Source: Paenibacillus_V sp046244365 (lineage in GTDB: Bacteria; Bacillota; Bacilli; Paenibacillales; NBRC-103111). From it: a stretch of 64,000 nt of DNA. This document shows positions 54,433 to 63,179 of the stretch, piece by piece. A program made the translations under genes and the position numbers. The stretch is taken from assembly GCF_046244365.1 (NCBI RefSeq), contig NZ_CP176395.1, positions 6,510,001 through 6,574,000 on the forward strand. Direction: 5' to 3'. How positions within the stretch are numbered: the stretch's first letter is position 1; each line of letters begins with the position of its first letter. Below the pieces are notes generated by a model. It made no database searches. It saw only the letters and a program-made list of their open reading frames with translations, and was not told the DNA's origin.

Positions 54433-54850
54433 TGCGTGAAGATTAAGAGCCTTTCGGGGCTTCTAAATTGCTCGTTCTCGCCTAAAACGAGCAAATAGGA
54501 GCCTCCACGGACTCTTAATCCCGCCGCTTTGCCGGATTTAGCCGGCTGCGTGAAGACTAAGAGCCTTTCGGGGCTTCTAATTCGCTCGTTCTCGCCTAAA
54601 GCGAGCAAATAGAAGCCTCCAGGGGCTCTTAATCCTGCCGCTATGCCGGATTTAGCCGGCTGCGTGAAGATTAAGAGCCTTTCGGGGCTTCTAAATCGCT
54701 CGTTCTTGCCTAAAGCGAGCAAATAGAAGCCTCCAGGGGCTCTTAATCCCGCCGCTATGCCGGATCTAACCGGCTGCGTGAAGATTAAGAGCCTTTCGGG
54801 GCTTCTAATTCGCTCGTTCTCGCTGTATAGGAGCCTCTAGAGGCTCCTAT
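54433..54850. repeat. 114-bp palindromic tandem repeat
   Basis: Three full and one partial copy start at 54433, 54547, 54661 and 54775, a constant 114-bp period. Each unit is a nested imperfect palindrome: TTAAGAGCC pairs with GGCTCTTAA, GGGGCTTCTA with TAGAAGCCTC, and TGCTCGTT with AACGAGCA. It could fold as a long cruciform or RNA hairpin. The stretch 54356-54910 holds no supportable gene. Confidence 0.9.
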
Positions 54851-54910
54851 TCCTCTTCGAGCCCCTATACCGCTGCACGCACGCTACGCCGGGGCACCGT
54901 CGCGGCTCGA

Positions 54911-55696
54911 TCAAGCCGGCTTCTCCGCGACGATGCGCAGCCGCTTGTAGTCGGCGGTCCAGACGCCGGACGCGGCGTCGAACAGCTTGCTTCGCGCAGC
55001 TTCTTCCGCGTTAGCGTAAGCTTCCCGCTTCGCGGTTTCGCTCATGCCGGCGAAGAAAGCCCCGGCGAAGGCGTCGAGCCAGTCGCGGAAGCCGTTCTCC
55101 CCGTCGGCGAGCTGCGTCGGACGGTCCCAGTGGAGCGCCATGCGGACGATGAAGCCAGCTTGCCCCAGCAGCGACGCGTATTCGCCCACCGTCGGAAAGT
55201 ACCACGGGCATCTCGCAGCAGCATCAATCCCCTGTGCGGCGAGCGCATCCCGGATCGAGTGCCGGATAGCCGCAACGTTGCCGGCGCCGCCGAATTCCGC
55301 CACGAACCGTCCGCCTGGCTTCAGCGCCGCCATTACGCAGCCGATCACATCGGCGGGCCGCTTCATCCAGTGAAGCGCCGCGTTCGAAAACACCGCATCG
55401 ACCTTTTCCTCAAGCGCGAACAGCTGCCCGTCCGTCGTTTCGAAGCGCAGCCCCGGATATTTATTACGGGCCCTCGCAATCATTTCCGGCGACGCATCGA
55501 TGCCGTATACGAAGGCGCCGCCTTCCGCGAGACGCTGCGCCAAGTCGCCCGTGCCGCAGCCCAAATCGAGAATCCGCTTCTCCTCAAGCGGGCCCAGCAA
55601 TTCGATCAGCTCCGACCCAAGCTGCGAAACGAATGCCAGCTTCTTATCGTATTGCTGAGCATTCCATTTTTGTCCTAAAGGATGTTGCGATTTCAT
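54911..55696 (-). CDS. SAM-dependent class I methyltransferase
   Basis: 261 residues. SAM-binding motif ILDLGCGTGDLAQRL (about 41-55), then YGIDASPEMI, DAVFSNAALHWM and LKPGGRFVAEFGG, as in trans-aconitate methyltransferase-like proteins. ATG 55696 is preferred since AAAGGAGA lies nine bases upstream; a GTG three codons earlier falls in the spacer. The substrate is unknown. Transcribed toward the repeat array. Confidence 0.9.
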   Translation of the reverse strand: MKSQHPLGQKWNAQQYDKKLAFVSQLGSELIELLGPLEEKRILDLGCGTGDLAQRLAEGGAFVYGIDASPEMIARARNKYPGLRFETTDGQLFALEEKVDAVFSNAALHWMKRPADVIGCVMAALKPGGRFVAEFGGAGNVAAIRHSIRDALAAQGIDAAARCPWYFPTVGEYASLLGQAGFIVRMALHWDRPTQLADGENGFRDWLDAFAGAFFAGMSETAKREAYANAEEAARSKLFDAASGVWTADYKRLRIVAEKPA

Positions 55697-55938
55697 ATCT
55701 CCCACTCTCCTTTGCCGCTAATTATCCTCCTGCATCAGTTATAAGTCCAATATATAATTAAACTCGACATAATAGTTATTACCTATATATTTAGCATAAG
55801 TACTCTAAAAACAGTATTTTTCCTATGACTACATCACAACCCTTTATTCGGTTAGTTTGTACGCCAATACGCCTCGATCGCATCGCAGCATCGCAGCATA
55901 TGCCGCCCCCAATTCCACACCGAAACGGCCTATCACCG

Positions 55939-55988
55939 CAAAAAAACCTCCAAAACCGCTAAAAAGCGGGAATTGAAGGTTAATTTTT
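55939..55988. terminator. Terminator-like hairpin, usable in both directions
   Basis: AACCTCCAA..CCGC loop GCGG..TTGAAGGTT is flanked by an A-run on the left and TTTTT on the right. It may end minus-strand transcripts from the phage-like genes. Confidence 0.65.
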
Positions 55989-56301
55989 GCAGATCCTATA
56001 TCCAATCCATTAACTAACGGACTTCAGCACGCCGTTCCTCCTTACACGAACCAAACGGATTTTACAATATGTTTTTCATTAATTTGCAAGTTAGTTGAGA
56101 AAACGGCAGGCGATCTTCTGGCCGGCTGCTGTTTTGTTATTATTTGAGCTATCGTTCCTCGTCAGCGTAATAGGATATATCAACGTTATTTATCAAACAA
56201 TCCTCTGCCAATCAAGTTTGCAGTAACCGGCTTCTTTCCGATTTCTCGTGACCATATAGACAATTGACCGATGTGGTTGTTAAGAGATAATAAAGAAATA
56301 G

Positions 56302-56345
56302 ACCGGGACACCTTGTACATAGGCAGCCCCGGTTTATTTAATCGC
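56302..56345 (-). terminator. Possible terminator after the amidase remnant
   Basis: ACCGGG/CCCCGGT stem, T-rich on both sides; it lies about 150 bp after the amidase stop. Confidence 0.45.
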
Positions 56346-56485
56346 CTAGATAATATATAAAATTGTGTTAGACTCAATGCCATATTGGATTACTTCCCAA
56401 GTTTAAATCGAATAATTAATTTGTAGACTGCCATTCAACTATCGATACCCGTTAAATCCCTTGCTTTCCATCTTGATATGGATAT

Positions 56486-57025
56486 CTACGCAAGAATACC
56501 CCCTGCAACTGCTTCTGCATTCATCTGTTTAAAGTCATCAAGTGAAAGCAGACCTGCATCTACTTCATTCACAATAAATCCTAATTCAACCAGTACAGAC
56601 GCGCCTTTAAACTCTCGAACCATGTGCAGATTCGCTTTTTTCTTTCCACGATCTTTACGCGCATTTCTGGTCCATAGTTGAGCACCAAGGGTATGAATAT
56701 CATCTTGCAGTGCAGCAGACTTACTATCTGATCCATCCGTTGTATAGATAAATGTTTCAAAGCCGTTTGCACTTGGATTTGTTGCACTATTGATATGTAC
56801 AGATACAAGGCCCGCAGCACCTTGTTTATTTGCCCATGATGTACGTTCTGATAGGCTCATAGTTTTATCGATATCACGCGTCAAGCGTGCATCAATACCA
56901 TGTGCTTTTAAGATATTAGCAATGCGTTTGCTAATATCTTAAGTTAAGTTTTTCTCTTGCAGACCATTTCCAACGGCACCTGAATCTGTACCACCGTGAC
57001 CAGCGTCAATAATAAATGTTTTCAT
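56486..57025 (-). pseudogene. N-acetylmuramoyl-L-alanine amidase broken by one stop codon
   Basis: Amidase_3 peptidoglycan hydrolase of 180 codons. It starts MKTFIIDAGHGGTDSGA (zinc-site His in DAGHGG) and continues RIANILKAHGIDARLTR, SVHINSA (His) and LVELGFIVN (Glu). Codon 29 is TAA (56939-56941), with the frame otherwise intact on both sides. The stop lies within a perfect 13-bp inverted repeat (56908-56942). GGAGGG precedes the ATG. It starts 18 bp after the tail-spike gene, and both are AT-rich, so it looks like a phage lysin or tail amidase. A product starting inside the frame would lack the first zinc ligand. Confidence 0.85.
56908..56942. repeat. Perfect 13-bp inverted repeat containing the nonsense codon
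   Basis: Arms TTAAGATATTAGC (56908-56920) and GCTAATATCTTAA (56930-56942) with a 9-nt loop. The outermost bases of one arm form the TAA that interrupts the amidase. Confidence 0.9.
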
Positions 57026-57043
57026 GATTGTTTTCCCTCCTGA

Positions 57044-58936
57044 TTATTTAGCAACTACTTGCCAAGATAATCCATTCACATTAGAGATACCGTTATAAGT
57101 TAAATCTATATCCAACAAGTATCGAGTAGTTGCTGATGTAACTTCAAGCACAACATCAAACTGTAATACTGTAGTGTTTAAAGTGTTTCGAGTGGCATTA
57201 GTGGCAGTTGTTAAAGTACCTGTTGTGACTACTTTAAGATGTCCAGCCATATTACTTGCGTTGTAGTCCATCGCGGAGCTAATGAGTATCTGCCCTGATT
57301 TCTCATTTGTGTTATTACCACCTTTGTTGATTGGTAATGCAGTAACTACCGCAGCAATCATGTTGCCTTGTGACAAACCTTCTGATAACAATCCACCAAA
57401 CAAAACAAGTTTTTGCGTGGTTGGGTCAATCAGTGCTTTCCCTTTTCGGGTTTTAACACGTGGGTATGAAATCGAATTAGCACTTAATGTTAGACCAACT
57501 TCACCTGACCTTCGTGTATCAGAACCAACAGAAACATTGTCGATCTTTGCACCAACAGCAGGTAGTTCAACAAGTCGTGAAAAAGCTCGGTTATTCATTT
57601 GAGGATTGTTTAAAGACACTCCACTTCCGTCACCACTGACAACATGAATCTCTTTATCCGTACTGACTTTTAGATCATTAAAAATAACCGATCCAAACGG
57701 TGTATTCGGCTTCTTAATAATTCCAAGCAACGTAGTATCGTTATTTGTAATATAAACCGCATAATTTTCAACAACAACGTTTACAACGGAACTAGCAACT
57801 ATATCAGAGAAGTCAAATATGTACTGTCCCTTCGGACGTTCACCGCCCATAGTTTCAGTTGTGATGCCAGCACAACGCCCGAATTTAAATAGAGAACCGT
57901 CTGCACCACAATCATCGGCTGCATGGCTACTGAGGTGAGAGTAAGCATAAGGGATGCTAGGGATAGATATCACACCATTTGCGTCGGCAGCGTACCCAAT
58001 CATAAAAGGGCTTGTGCACCCATTCGCATAAGGATTGTTAACATCTGTCGATGTACCATACATTGAATAAGGGTATTTACACGCTCGAAAAACTTCACTC
58101 TTAAATGATGAATTCCACGTATGAGACGAACGACCAATTAACCAACCGCGATAGCTCACAGATTCAAAATTGATTTGTTCTGCACCACCAGATCCAATAT
58201 AAAACCCGATTCCAGTTTGATTGTTATCTTTATTTACAATCTGCAAATTTCCTAAAACAAAGTCACGGAAGAATGTATTTGATGCAGAATAAAAACCTTG
58301 ACTACAACCAACAAAATCGAAATAAGATGATTCAGTTCCATCGCCTGTGATCGTAATACCTAGGGTTTGTCCGACTTTAAACTGATCAATATTAATTGGT
58401 GAGAGACTGAGAATTCTTCCAGAAAAGTGGATATTTTTTAAAACTTTTAGTGCTGCAACAATAGCTGAGTAATCATTTGTTGTCCCATCTAGTAATGCGC
58501 CAAACCATTCAAAATAACCTTCTTTTGAATCATAAAGACGAGAAAAAACACCACCATCTACACATGAAATAATTGTCCCGTTGTTGTCAGTATCTGTTGA
58601 GTTTTCAATATAAATAAAATCTCCACCGCCCTTATTTGTTCCAGCCTTATGTGATTTTAATGTAATGACCTGTCCATCTTGACGAGGCTTAAATAAACGT
58701 AATGCAGATACAGATTCAACTACTTGTGTGATTTTATTGTTAACATTTTGATTAACCGTTCGATTGTCACTCGGATCGGCGTATGCTTTCATGACCGTCC
58801 CGTTAGCAATCGCGCTCGCGGCGACAGCGACTCCCGCCATCCCCAGTGAAGCTAGCAGCTTCCTTCTGCTTATAATGCTTTTTTCTTGCTTTTCTTCTTG
58901 CAGTTCCGTTACATTCGTTCTTTTTTCCTCTAACAT
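57044..58936 (-). CDS. Phage tail-spike-like protein fused to a twin-arginine leader
   Basis: 630 residues. About the first 57 residues are in GC-rich DNA: a charged N-terminus, SRRKLLASLGMAG and an Ala-rich core ending near AYADPSD, a Tat-type export signal. The rest is markedly AT-rich and resembles phage tail-spike or preneck-appendage proteins: helical head part (VNQNVNNKITQVVESVSALRL), then FEWFGALLDGTTNDYSAI, typical of parallel beta-helix tail spikes, and a long beta-rich body. GAGGAGG precedes the ATG. The end of an insertion sequence lies only 24 bp upstream of the start. An exported polysaccharide-binding or -cleaving role is possible. Confidence 0.75.
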   Translation of the reverse strand: MLEEKRTNVTELQEEKQEKSIISRRKLLASLGMAGVAVAASAIANGTVMKAYADPSDNRTVNQNVNNKITQVVESVSALRLFKPRQDGQVITLKSHKAGTNKGGGDFIYIENSTDTDNNGTIISCVDGGVFSRLYDSKEGYFEWFGALLDGTTNDYSAIVAALKVLKNIHFSGRILSLSPINIDQFKVGQTLGITITGDGTESSYFDFVGCSQGFYSASNTFFRDFVLGNLQIVNKDNNQTGIGFYIGSGGAEQINFESVSYRGWLIGRSSHTWNSSFKSEVFRACKYPYSMYGTSTDVNNPYANGCTSPFMIGYAADANGVISIPSIPYAYSHLSSHAADDCGADGSLFKFGRCAGITTETMGGERPKGQYIFDFSDIVASSVVNVVVENYAVYITNNDTTLLGIIKKPNTPFGSVIFNDLKVSTDKEIHVVSGDGSGVSLNNPQMNNRAFSRLVELPAVGAKIDNVSVGSDTRRSGEVGLTLSANSISYPRVKTRKGKALIDPTTQKLVLFGGLLSEGLSQGNMIAAVVTALPINKGGNNTNEKSGQILISSAMDYNASNMAGHLKVVTTGTLTTATNATRNTLNTTVLQFDVVLEVTSATTRYLLDIDLTYNGISNVNGLSWQVVAK

Positions 58937-58959
58937 GTCAGATTCCTCCTCGTATACTG

Positions 58960-60080
58960 ATAGCCTCTCGGCATTCGCCGAGGCTTACGGGACAAGGCTT
59001 TGCCTTATCCATCCAAACGGCTTTCCTCCTACTTTCGCAGGGGGATTTTTTCATTCAGCCACAACCCGAACTGGAAAAAAACCTTTCAGAATACGGCTGA
59101 TTTTTTGTCGAAATCACTTGACTTTTGGAAATTGCCCCAATAATCGCGCGGGAGGGATATGTATTCCCTTACTACCGACTGCGGGGTGTTTTTTTGAAAC
59201 CTGACTTTATTCCTCATCGTCTTTATCAGGATTTCGAAGTGGAACAGCTTCAGACCCATTACACTGGCGGCATCCTTGTCATTACTAATAACCAATGGGC
59301 ACTCATTTCCAAGCTCTGGATTACCGACTTCTCTCGCATGACAACCATGCTTCGTCCGCTTTATGACGATAAGGGACCTAAGCCTCGCGACCCGGCTTCC
59401 ATGCTTCGTTCGTATCTCTTAAATCTGCTTATTCGTCCCCAACTAAGCGTCACCAAGTGGGTGGACGAAATGCATACCGTTCCGCTTTACGCTATTCTTA
59501 GCGGTTTTGAACCTGGCGATATTCCTGGCGTCGGCACCTTCTACGATTTTTTCCGGCGTCTTTGGGCAGCTGAGCGAAAACACTACACGCCCAAAAGGAA
59601 AAGTGCCGCCCGAAAGCGCAAACCCAAGAAGGGAAAGAAGGGAGAGAAAGCCCCTACCGCCACACCCGGTCGCGTCAAGCGAATGGTCGAGTGGATCCTG
59701 CCTCGGCTTGATCAGAAGAAGCCTTTGCCGTCGGATCGCCTGTTTGATTTTTTTCAATCCCAAATCCTTGCGGTTTCGGCGAATTTAGGTTTGCTGGGGG
59801 ACATGAGTCGTCTGAACGCTGCCGGTGATGGAACACCGGTAGTCACGTCCGCCCGTCCCCGCAGCAAACCGTTGGTACACGCACCGCAAGGACGGACTCA
59901 AAACATTACGAGAACGAATCTTCACACAAGTTGCATAACGCGTTTTAAAAAATACCCTTCAAAAATTGGGATAGTCTGCCTTTTTTCGAAAATGGTTTTC
60001 AACATCCAGTTTTTCCAGCCCATCTCTCCAATTTTTCAGCAAACCCGCCCCTTTCAGCCCAAGTAATCCCGAGAGGCTAT
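58960..60080. mobile_element. Internally deleted insertion sequence
   Basis: Bounded by 12-bp perfect inverted repeats ATAGCCTCTCGG (58960-58971) and CCGAGAGGCTAT (60069-60080). Inside is a transposase whose N-terminal part joins, out of frame, to its own C-terminal end, so the catalytic middle is missing. The element is about 1.12 kb and non-autonomous. No clear target duplication was seen at the outer edges. Confidence 0.8.
59125..59938 (+). pseudogene. Transposase with internal deletion
   Basis: The N-terminal half is intact from about TTG 59125 or TTG 59194 (QWALISKLWITDFSRM; DEMHTVPLYAILSGFEPGDI; RVKRMVEWILPRLDQ), through GDGTPVVTSARPRSKPL ending near 59875. From 59876 another frame reads YTHRKDGLKTLRERIFTQVA and stops at 59936-59938; this looks like the native C-terminus. 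The middle part with the catalytic core is lost. Reading straight through in the first frame gives an unrelated tail to 60066. IS4-superfamily-like by appearance. Confidence 0.8.
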
Positions 60081-60146
60081 GAACCTAGCTTCCGCCGCTC
60101 CGTACGGACGCCGGTCAGTTCGCTGCCGTCCTTCGCCGCCCTACCA

Positions 60147-61244
60147 TCAAGCTTGCAGTTCGGACAACGCGATTTTACGCACCTTCAGACGCGTTAAGCA
60201 AATGCCGTCGTCCGCTTCGCCCGCACAATAAGCAAGCAGCACGGCGCTGCCGGTAAAATGAATCGATACATAGCAGCAGCCGTTGCCGTCCTCTTCCCGT
60301 TCCACGGCGAAGTGGCCGCTCCACGTCCTGCCCTCATCCTTGCTGACCGCTCCGATCAGAGGCGTCCGGCCCCAGCTGTGCTTCTCCAGCTTGCGCGTAT
60401 TATAGACCGGAATCGGGTTCCATACCGCGAGGAGCTCGCCGTTAAGCGGATTGCGCTTCATGGACAGCGGCGAGCAAGGCGAAGTAAAGGCCGACGGCAT
60501 AGGCACGCTCCACGACTCGCCTCCATCATGGGAGAACGTCTCGTACTGGCAGCCGAGATCCGTGCGCGCCCAACCCCAGAGCGTTCCGTTCGCAAGCTCG
60601 ATGACGCCCGGCTCCTGCATGTCGCTCCGCGAATTTGGCGATCCGATCGAGCAAAAATTACGCGCCTCGCGCCAAGTTGCGCCGTCGTCGTCGGACAAGA
60701 AGAAGAACGTGATCGCTCTCCCGTCGAATTTGCCCCATTCGGTATCGCTCGTTTTCATCCGGTGCATGCCGGCAGGGACGACAAGTCTTCCGGATGATAA
60801 ACGCACCACCCTGTCGTTATTCGTCACGTAATAGCCCGCTCCGGGCACGCAGCATACCGGATCTCCCCAAGTCGCTCCCTCGTCGGACGAATGGCGCAGA
60901 TGCAGGCGCATATCGTGCCAGCCGAAGCGCAGCAAGTAAAACAAGCCGATGCCGCCGTCCGACATCCGCAGAAGCGAAACGCTCATAATGTTGAGCGCGT
61001 CATGATCTTCCGGTTGCGCGATGACGGTATCGTCCGTCCAAGTATCGCCCCCGTCGGGCGAATAGCGGACTGCTATGCACGCTTTGGCGAAGTCGTCATG
61101 CGAATCTCCGGTAAACCGGCTGTACGCGAACATCAGCCTGCCGTCCAACATGTCCAGAAAAGCGCCTTCGCTGTTCCGCGGATTTCCTGCGCCGGGACGC
61201 AAATCAAGTACGATCGTTCCTCTTTGTTCCATCTTTTTCTCCAC
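60147..61244 (-). CDS. Sialidase-family (BNR/Asp-box) protein
   Basis: 365 residues forming a six-bladed propeller with five Asp-boxes: SPDGGDTW, SSDEGATW, SDDDGATW, SHDGGESW and SKDEGRTW. There is no signal peptide, so it acts in the cytosol, presumably on the imported sugar. The family includes exo-sialidases and other glycosidases; true neuraminidase activity is not assured. It is the last gene of the importer operon, 21 bp after the permease stop. It and the 649-residue propeller protein are both cytosolic propellers attached to importer loci. Confidence 0.85.
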   Translation of the reverse strand: MEKKMEQRGTIVLDLRPGAGNPRNSEGAFLDMLDGRLMFAYSRFTGDSHDDFAKACIAVRYSPDGGDTWTDDTVIAQPEDHDALNIMSVSLLRMSDGGIGLFYLLRFGWHDMRLHLRHSSDEGATWGDPVCCVPGAGYYVTNNDRVVRLSSGRLVVPAGMHRMKTSDTEWGKFDGRAITFFFLSDDDGATWREARNFCSIGSPNSRSDMQEPGVIELANGTLWGWARTDLGCQYETFSHDGGESWSVPMPSAFTSPCSPLSMKRNPLNGELLAVWNPIPVYNTRKLEKHSWGRTPLIGAVSKDEGRTWSGHFAVEREEDGNGCCYVSIHFTGSAVLLAYCAGEADDGICLTRLKVRKIALSELQA

Positions 61245-61265
61245 TCCCTCGGGTTAATAAATGAT

Positions 61266-62168
61266 TTAGCCTTTCAGCGATCCGGTAAGGACGCCTTTGA
61301 CAAAATGCTTTTGCAAAAACGGATAGACGAACAAAATCGGCAAAGTCGTCACCACGATCATCGCGCCCCGCAAGCTTTGCGCCGTCGGCTTGTTCGCCAC
61401 GCCGTTCATCATCTCCGCATCGAGATCCTGACTGGAGAAGGAGAGCACGATTCTCCGCAGCAGCACCTGCACAGGCATCAGTTTGGAATCGTTGATGTAG
61501 ATGGTAGCGTCGAACCATGCGTTCCAATGCCCGACGGCGTAGAACAAGCCGATCGTAGCGAACGTGGGCAGACTGAGCGGAAACACGACGCGCGTTAGAA
61601 CGGTCAGCGGCCTGGCTCCGTCGATCGTGGCTGATTCGATCAGGCTCTCCGGAATTTGCCCGAAAAAGTTTTTCATGATGAGCAAGTTCCATGCGCTGAT
61701 AAGCCCCGGCACGATCATGACCCAGAACGTATTGGTCAAATGCAGGTACTTCAACAGCAAGTAAGTCGGTATCAAGCCGCCGCCGAACAACATGGTTATA
61801 AAGACGACCGTAATGAACCCATTCCGTCCCGGCATATCCTTTCTGGACAAGCCGTAGGCGAGCATCGACGTAAAAAGCAGGTTGAGCGCCGTGCCGACTG
61901 TGACGCGCAGGATCGTAATGCCGTAAGCGTGATACAGCATCGACCCTTCCGACAGCAGCACCTTATACGCGCTCAAATCGAGCTTTTCGGGTATAAGAAT
62001 GAAGTTCCCTCTGCGGATAAGCTCGCTTTCCCCGACGAACGACGTAGAAACGATCGCCAGAAAAGGAACGATAAACGCAAGCGACAGCAGGACGAGAAAG
62101 ACATAATTGAAAGCTTGAAACGCCGTTTCGCCGCCGCTCTGGCGGCTTCGGACCTTAAGTACCGCCAT
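61266..62168 (-). CDS. YtcP/AraQ-type sugar ABC transporter permease
   Basis: About 300 residues, with six membrane helices, the loop ESATIDGARPLTVLTRVVFP and C-terminal QKHFVKGVLTGSLKG. ATG 62168 (MAVLKVRS) is chosen: it lies one base after the stop of the preceding permease, with GAAGGGA just before it; a longer frame would overlap that gene. Confidence 0.93.
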   Translation of the reverse strand: MAVLKVRSRQSGGETAFQAFNYVFLVLLSLAFIVPFLAIVSTSFVGESELIRRGNFILIPEKLDLSAYKVLLSEGSMLYHAYGITILRVTVGTALNLLFTSMLAYGLSRKDMPGRNGFITVVFITMLFGGGLIPTYLLLKYLHLTNTFWVMIVPGLISAWNLLIMKNFFGQIPESLIESATIDGARPLTVLTRVVFPLSLPTFATIGLFYAVGHWNAWFDATIYINDSKLMPVQVLLRRIVLSFSSQDLDAEMMNGVANKPTAQSLRGAMIVVTTLPILFVYPFLQKHFVKGVLTGSLKG

Positions 62169-62169
62169 A

Positions 62170-63126
62170 CTACCAAATCCCTTCCTGACCGAACTTTTTG
62201 GCCAAATAGTTGGTGCCCACAACGAGAATGAAGGCGATCACCGATTTGAATAAACCGACTGCAGAGGCAAACGAATAGTTGACTTCGACCAAGCCTTTCC
62301 GGTATACGTAAGTATCGATAATATCGGCGACCTCGTATACTGGCGGCGAGTAGAGCAGGAATACCTGCTCGAAACCGGCGTCCATAATATGCCCGATCGA
62401 TAAAATCAGCAAAATGATCGCGATATGGCTTATGCCCGGGAGCGTAATATGGCGAATTTGCCGGATGCGTCCGGCGCCGTCGACCTTCGCCGCCTCGTAC
62501 AGCTGCTGGTCGACGCCGGCGATCGCGGCCAAATAAATGATCGTGCTCCATCCGACTTCCTTCCAGATGCCCGAAACGACGAGCACCGAGCGGAAATAAG
62601 CGGAATCGTTCAAAAACGGAATCGGCTCGATGCCGAGCTGCTGCAGCAGTCCTTTAATAAAGCCGTCGTCGGCGCTAAGCAGTGCGGTCAGCAAACCGGC
62701 CACTATGACCATCGACAGGAAGTGGGGCAAATACGAAATCGTCTGCACGACCCGTTTGAATACGGCGTGCCTCACTTCATTGATCAGCAGCGCCAGCAGG
62801 ATTGGAGCGGGAAATCCGAAAACGATCCGATAAAAGCTGATCGTCAGCGTATTCCCCATGATGTCCCAGAAATAATACGACGAAGCGAAATCGCGAAAAT
62901 GCTTGAGACCTACCCATTCCGAAGAAAAAATACCCTTCAGGCCGTCGAACGGCGCTACTTGCTTGAACGCGATAATGACGCCGTACATCGGTCCGTAATG
63001 AAAAATCAGGAAATAAAGCATACCCGGAATGACAAGCGCGTAATGCAGCTTATGCTTCTGGATTAATCGTAACGTCTTAGCATTCAATGGCTGACCCTCT
63101 CCGTTTCCTCCCGTCGGAGCCGGCAA
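62170..63126 (-). CDS. LplB-type sugar ABC transporter permease
   Basis: 318 residues from TTG 63126, or 305 from TTG 63087, which has the better ribosome site (GGAGAGGG nine bases upstream). Six membrane helices; loop EAAKVDGAGRIRQIRHITLPG. It lies between the receptor and second permease genes. No ATPase subunit is adjacent. Confidence 0.92.
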   Translation of the reverse strand: MPAPTGGNGEGQPLNAKTLRLIQKHKLHYALVIPGMLYFLIFHYGPMYGVIIAFKQVAPFDGLKGIFSSEWVGLKHFRDFASSYYFWDIMGNTLTISFYRIVFGFPAPILLALLINEVRHAVFKRVVQTISYLPHFLSMVIVAGLLTALLSADDGFIKGLLQQLGIEPIPFLNDSAYFRSVLVVSGIWKEVGWSTIIYLAAIAGVDQQLYEAAKVDGAGRIRQIRHITLPGISHIAIILLILSIGHIMDAGFEQVFLLYSPPVYEVADIIDTYVYRKGLVEVNYSFASAVGLFKSVIAFILVVGTNYLAKKFGQEGIW

Positions 63127-63179
63127 AATCCCGTCCGGGGGAGCGCCGCCGATCGCTTGCGCCCCCTCCGAACGAGGCG

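Larger units (their letters stand above)
55706..56485. other. AT-rich gap with terminator-like hairpins, left edge of foreign island
   Basis: 780 bp with no convincing gene; a 65-codon open frame at 56186-56383 on the minus strand lacks support. Composition falls sharply from about 55740 rightward. It contains the hairpins at 55939-55988 and about 56302-56345. Confidence 0.5.

Noticed and set aside
54255..54722. 155-codon reverse open frame over the 114-bp repeats
   Set aside because: 114 is divisible by 3, so the repeat stays open by chance; no start signal or domain.
56186..56383. 65-codon reverse open frame in the AT-rich gap
   Set aside because: No ribosome site, no recognised domain; spans terminator-like hairpins.
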